The notes below the pieces were generated by a model. It had not been told where the DNA came from. It ran no database searches and saw only the letters and a program-made list of their open reading frames with translations. A DNA stretch of 64,000 bases, from assembly GCA_002869065.1 (NCBI GenBank), contig PKTR01000002.1:1364001-1428000 (forward strand), read 5' to 3'. Positions 62,548-64,000 of this stretch are shown here, piece by piece (the stretch's first letter is position 1; each line of letters opens with the position of its first letter). The position numbers and the translations under genes were made by a program. The DNA comes from Hyphomicrobiales bacterium. Lineage in GTDB: Bacteria; Pseudomonadota; Alphaproteobacteria; Rhizobiales; Rhodobiaceae.

Positions 62548-64000
62548 ATGACCGGATGCGGTGTGCGGGGGCACGGTACGACACGGGATCGGCAATGGCG
62601 GTTCCGCCATGCGATTGCAACGGGGGCCTTTCTGCTTTTTTCGACGGTACTGACGCCCGCTTCGCCGGGCTTTGCGCAATCGGGCGCCGCGCAGGAAAGC
62701 TGGCAGGTGCATCGGCTCGGTCCGTTCCAGTTCCAGGCGCCGGGCTCCTGGGTCGCCGGCACGGCGCCGGGTGAAATCCTCGTCGGCGACGAGGGTGACG
62801 ACGGCAGCAGTCTGTTTCTCAGCACCGGGTCGCAGGAGGACGTTTCCGATACCATCGATGGTCTGGTGGGCACGTCGCGGACGCGTATCAGCGGCGTCCC
62901 CGCAACGCGCTACGACTGGCAGTCGAGCGGTCTGCGCGGCGTTACGGTCGTCACCGAGGCGCGCGTTGGCCGGCCGCCGCTGACGGTCGTCTTCTCCACG
63001 CCGGAAGAATTCTGGGACGACAGCCGCGCGGTTTTCGATCGCGCGATCCGAAATGTCCGCTTTGCGCCGCGCCCGAAAAAAGCCGCCGAAGCGCAGTCAA
63101 CGCCGCGAGAGGCGGATGCCGCACAGCAGGGTAGCGGCGGCAGCGACGTCAAACTGCCGGCGGCGATCCGCGCGGCCATCGAGGCACGCAGTCGGGCAGG
63201 TGACGAGCCGGAGGCTGCGCCGGCGGTGGAGAAACAGGCAGAGCCCGCTGGCGATGTACCGGCGTTCCAACCGGTTGCGCCTGCGGTTGCTGCGACCGAG
63301 CCGGAAGCGCCCGCTGAACCCGCTGCGGAACCGGACGCGTCTGAACAGGCGGCCCCGCAAAAGGCTGTGGAAACCGTCGCGGAAGTGCCGGCGGCGGTTG
63401 AGCCGAAACCTGCGACGCCCGCCGTTGCGCCCACTGTTCCCGCTCCGCCGGCCGAAAAGATGGCGCAGGCGGAACTGGCCTTGCGGTCGACAACGCCGGC
63501 GGTCGTGCCCGATGCCGAGCCGAAGACTGAAGCGGTTGCTGCAGATGCGCCGGTTGAGGTGGCGCGTGTCGAGCCGGCCGAAACGGCCCCTGCTGCTGCT
63601 TCGACGCCGCCGCCTGCGGCCGAAATCCGCATGATTGCCGATCTCGGCTTCGGGCTGCGTATCCCGCAGGGCTGGGTGCTCGATGAATCCACCGATACCA
63701 AGGTGGTGAGCTGGCGGTTGCGGCATCGCGATGGGCGTTCGGGCATGACCGGCGCCGGCGCCTATGCGCTGACGCTCACGCTCACCGACGACAGCGGCAA
63801 GATTCCCTTCGATACGCTGTTTGCCGACACGGCGGGCTATCTCGCGGGAACCCTCATGAGCGGCGGCAAGATCTCTTCGGAGCGACAGGCCGTGCTCGGG
63901 CCGATGACGGGACGGGTCGCGGATCTGGTCGGCACGGCTGTCGATGGCGGCGAGAGCGCCCGGGCGCGCGTGTTCATCGCCCGCAAGGACGGCCGGCTTC
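62548..64000 (+). CDS. Large secreted two-domain protein with Ala/Pro/Glu linker (5' part)
   Basis: ATG 62548 with AAGGAAA upstream; the frame stays open to the right edge (484 codons). A signal segment IATGAFLLFSTVLTPASPGFA is followed by a globular domain (SWQVHRLGPFQFQAPGSWVA ... FWDDSRAVFDRAIRNVRFAP, about 50-175). A long Ala/Pro/Glu/Val-rich linker (about 180-365) comes next, then a second similar domain (IADLGFGLRIPQGWVLDEST ...). The xxxPxGW starts and overall pattern suggest PsbP/DcrB-like modules of the DUF1795 kind, but identification is weak. Function unknown. Confidence 0.7.
   Translation, partial: MTGCGVRGHGTTRDRQWRFRHAIATGAFLLFSTVLTPASPGFAQSGAAQESWQVHRLGPFQFQAPGSWVAGTAPGEILVGDEGDDGSSLFLSTGSQEDVSDTIDGLVGTSRTRISGVPATRYDWQSSGLRGVTVVTEARVGRPPLTVVFSTPEEFWDDSRAVFDRAIRNVRFAPRPKKAAEAQSTPREADAAQQGSGGSDVKLPAAIRAAIEARSRAGDEPEAAPAVEKQAEPAGDVPAFQPVAPAVAATEPEAPAEPAAEPDASEQAAPQKAVETVAEVPAAVEPKPATPAVAPTVPAPPAEKMAQAELALRSTTPAVVPDAEPKTEAVAADAPVEVARVEPAETAPAAASTPPPAAEIRMIADLGFGLRIPQGWVLDESTDTKVVSWRLRHRDGRSGMTGAGAYALTLTLTDDSGKIPFDTLFADTAGYLAGTLMSGGKISSERQAVLGPMTGRVADLVGTAVDGGESARARVFIARKDGRL

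Overview
The window is high-GC DNA from an alphaproteobacterium, most likely a member of Hyphomicrobiales or a close relative; genus cannot be set from sequence reading alone. The clues are a Caulobacter-type flagellar operon order (fliF-fliG-fliH/flbE-fliN-flbD), a CtrA-like site, an alphaproteobacterial ffh promoter, PotABCD-like and Dpp-like ABC operons, an imelysin/DUF1111/DUF1513 iron cluster, and REP-like palindromes between genes. No tRNA, rRNA, prophage, transposase or CRISPR array was found.

Layout. 1-364: 3' end of an isochorismatase-like hydrolase. 365-6108: flagellar MS-ring/C-ring operon ending in the sigma-54 activator flbD. 6122-9050 (minus strand): carA, an extensin-like lipoprotein and a metallo-beta-lactamase-fold protein with an unusual metal-site motif. 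9282-13709: GatB/YqeY protein, MarR-GNAT fusion, secreted PEBP-like protein, AhpD-like protein, macro-domain protein and a DUF2189 membrane protein. 13850-19541: ffh-rpsP-rimM-trmD from a strong promoter, then REP palindromes and a DUF3050 gene, then rplS. 19568-21394: TetR regulator divergent from tusA-dsrE2, with tandem operators between. 21602-24769: leuC, then a convergent RTX calcium-binding protein. 24904-29680: alpha/beta hydrolase and tesB, a UbiH-type hydroxylase, ChaN-like protein, a 23-bp tandem repeat and a small secreted protein.

29956-35990: a PotABCD-like importer followed directly by creatinase, which reads as an uptake-and-cleavage module for creatine or a related guanidino compound. 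36004-41238 (minus): imelysin, DUF1111 di-haem protein, second imelysin and DUF1513, behind a Fur-like box. 41464-42651 (minus): a DoeA-like ectoine hydrolase. 42652-44544: an AT-rich leader and a soluble double-PAS chemoreceptor. 44566-50359: pterin dehydratase, host-attachment-family protein, ispG, 3-hydroxybutyrate dehydrogenase and two tandem paralogous membrane proteins. 50387-58099 (minus): a peptide-type ABC importer whose two ATPases are fused into one protein, plus an acyl-CoA synthetase. 58506-64000: fumarylacetoacetase-family hydrolase, a candidate small RNA with a strong terminator, a class II aldolase plus RND/MMPL exporter pair, and the 5' part of a large secreted protein that runs off the right edge.

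The most interesting points are RNA or regulatory structures outside the coding sequences: a three-way junction covering the RBS of the MBL-fold gene (7037-7098), a two-hairpin ffh leader (13917-13972), tandem TetR operators (20371-20411), strong hairpins right after both ABC substrate-binding-protein genes, a 23-bp minisatellite (29177-29281) and a candidate sRNA (about 59253-59352). The creatinase/transporter linkage is the best metabolic hypothesis. None of these is proven here.
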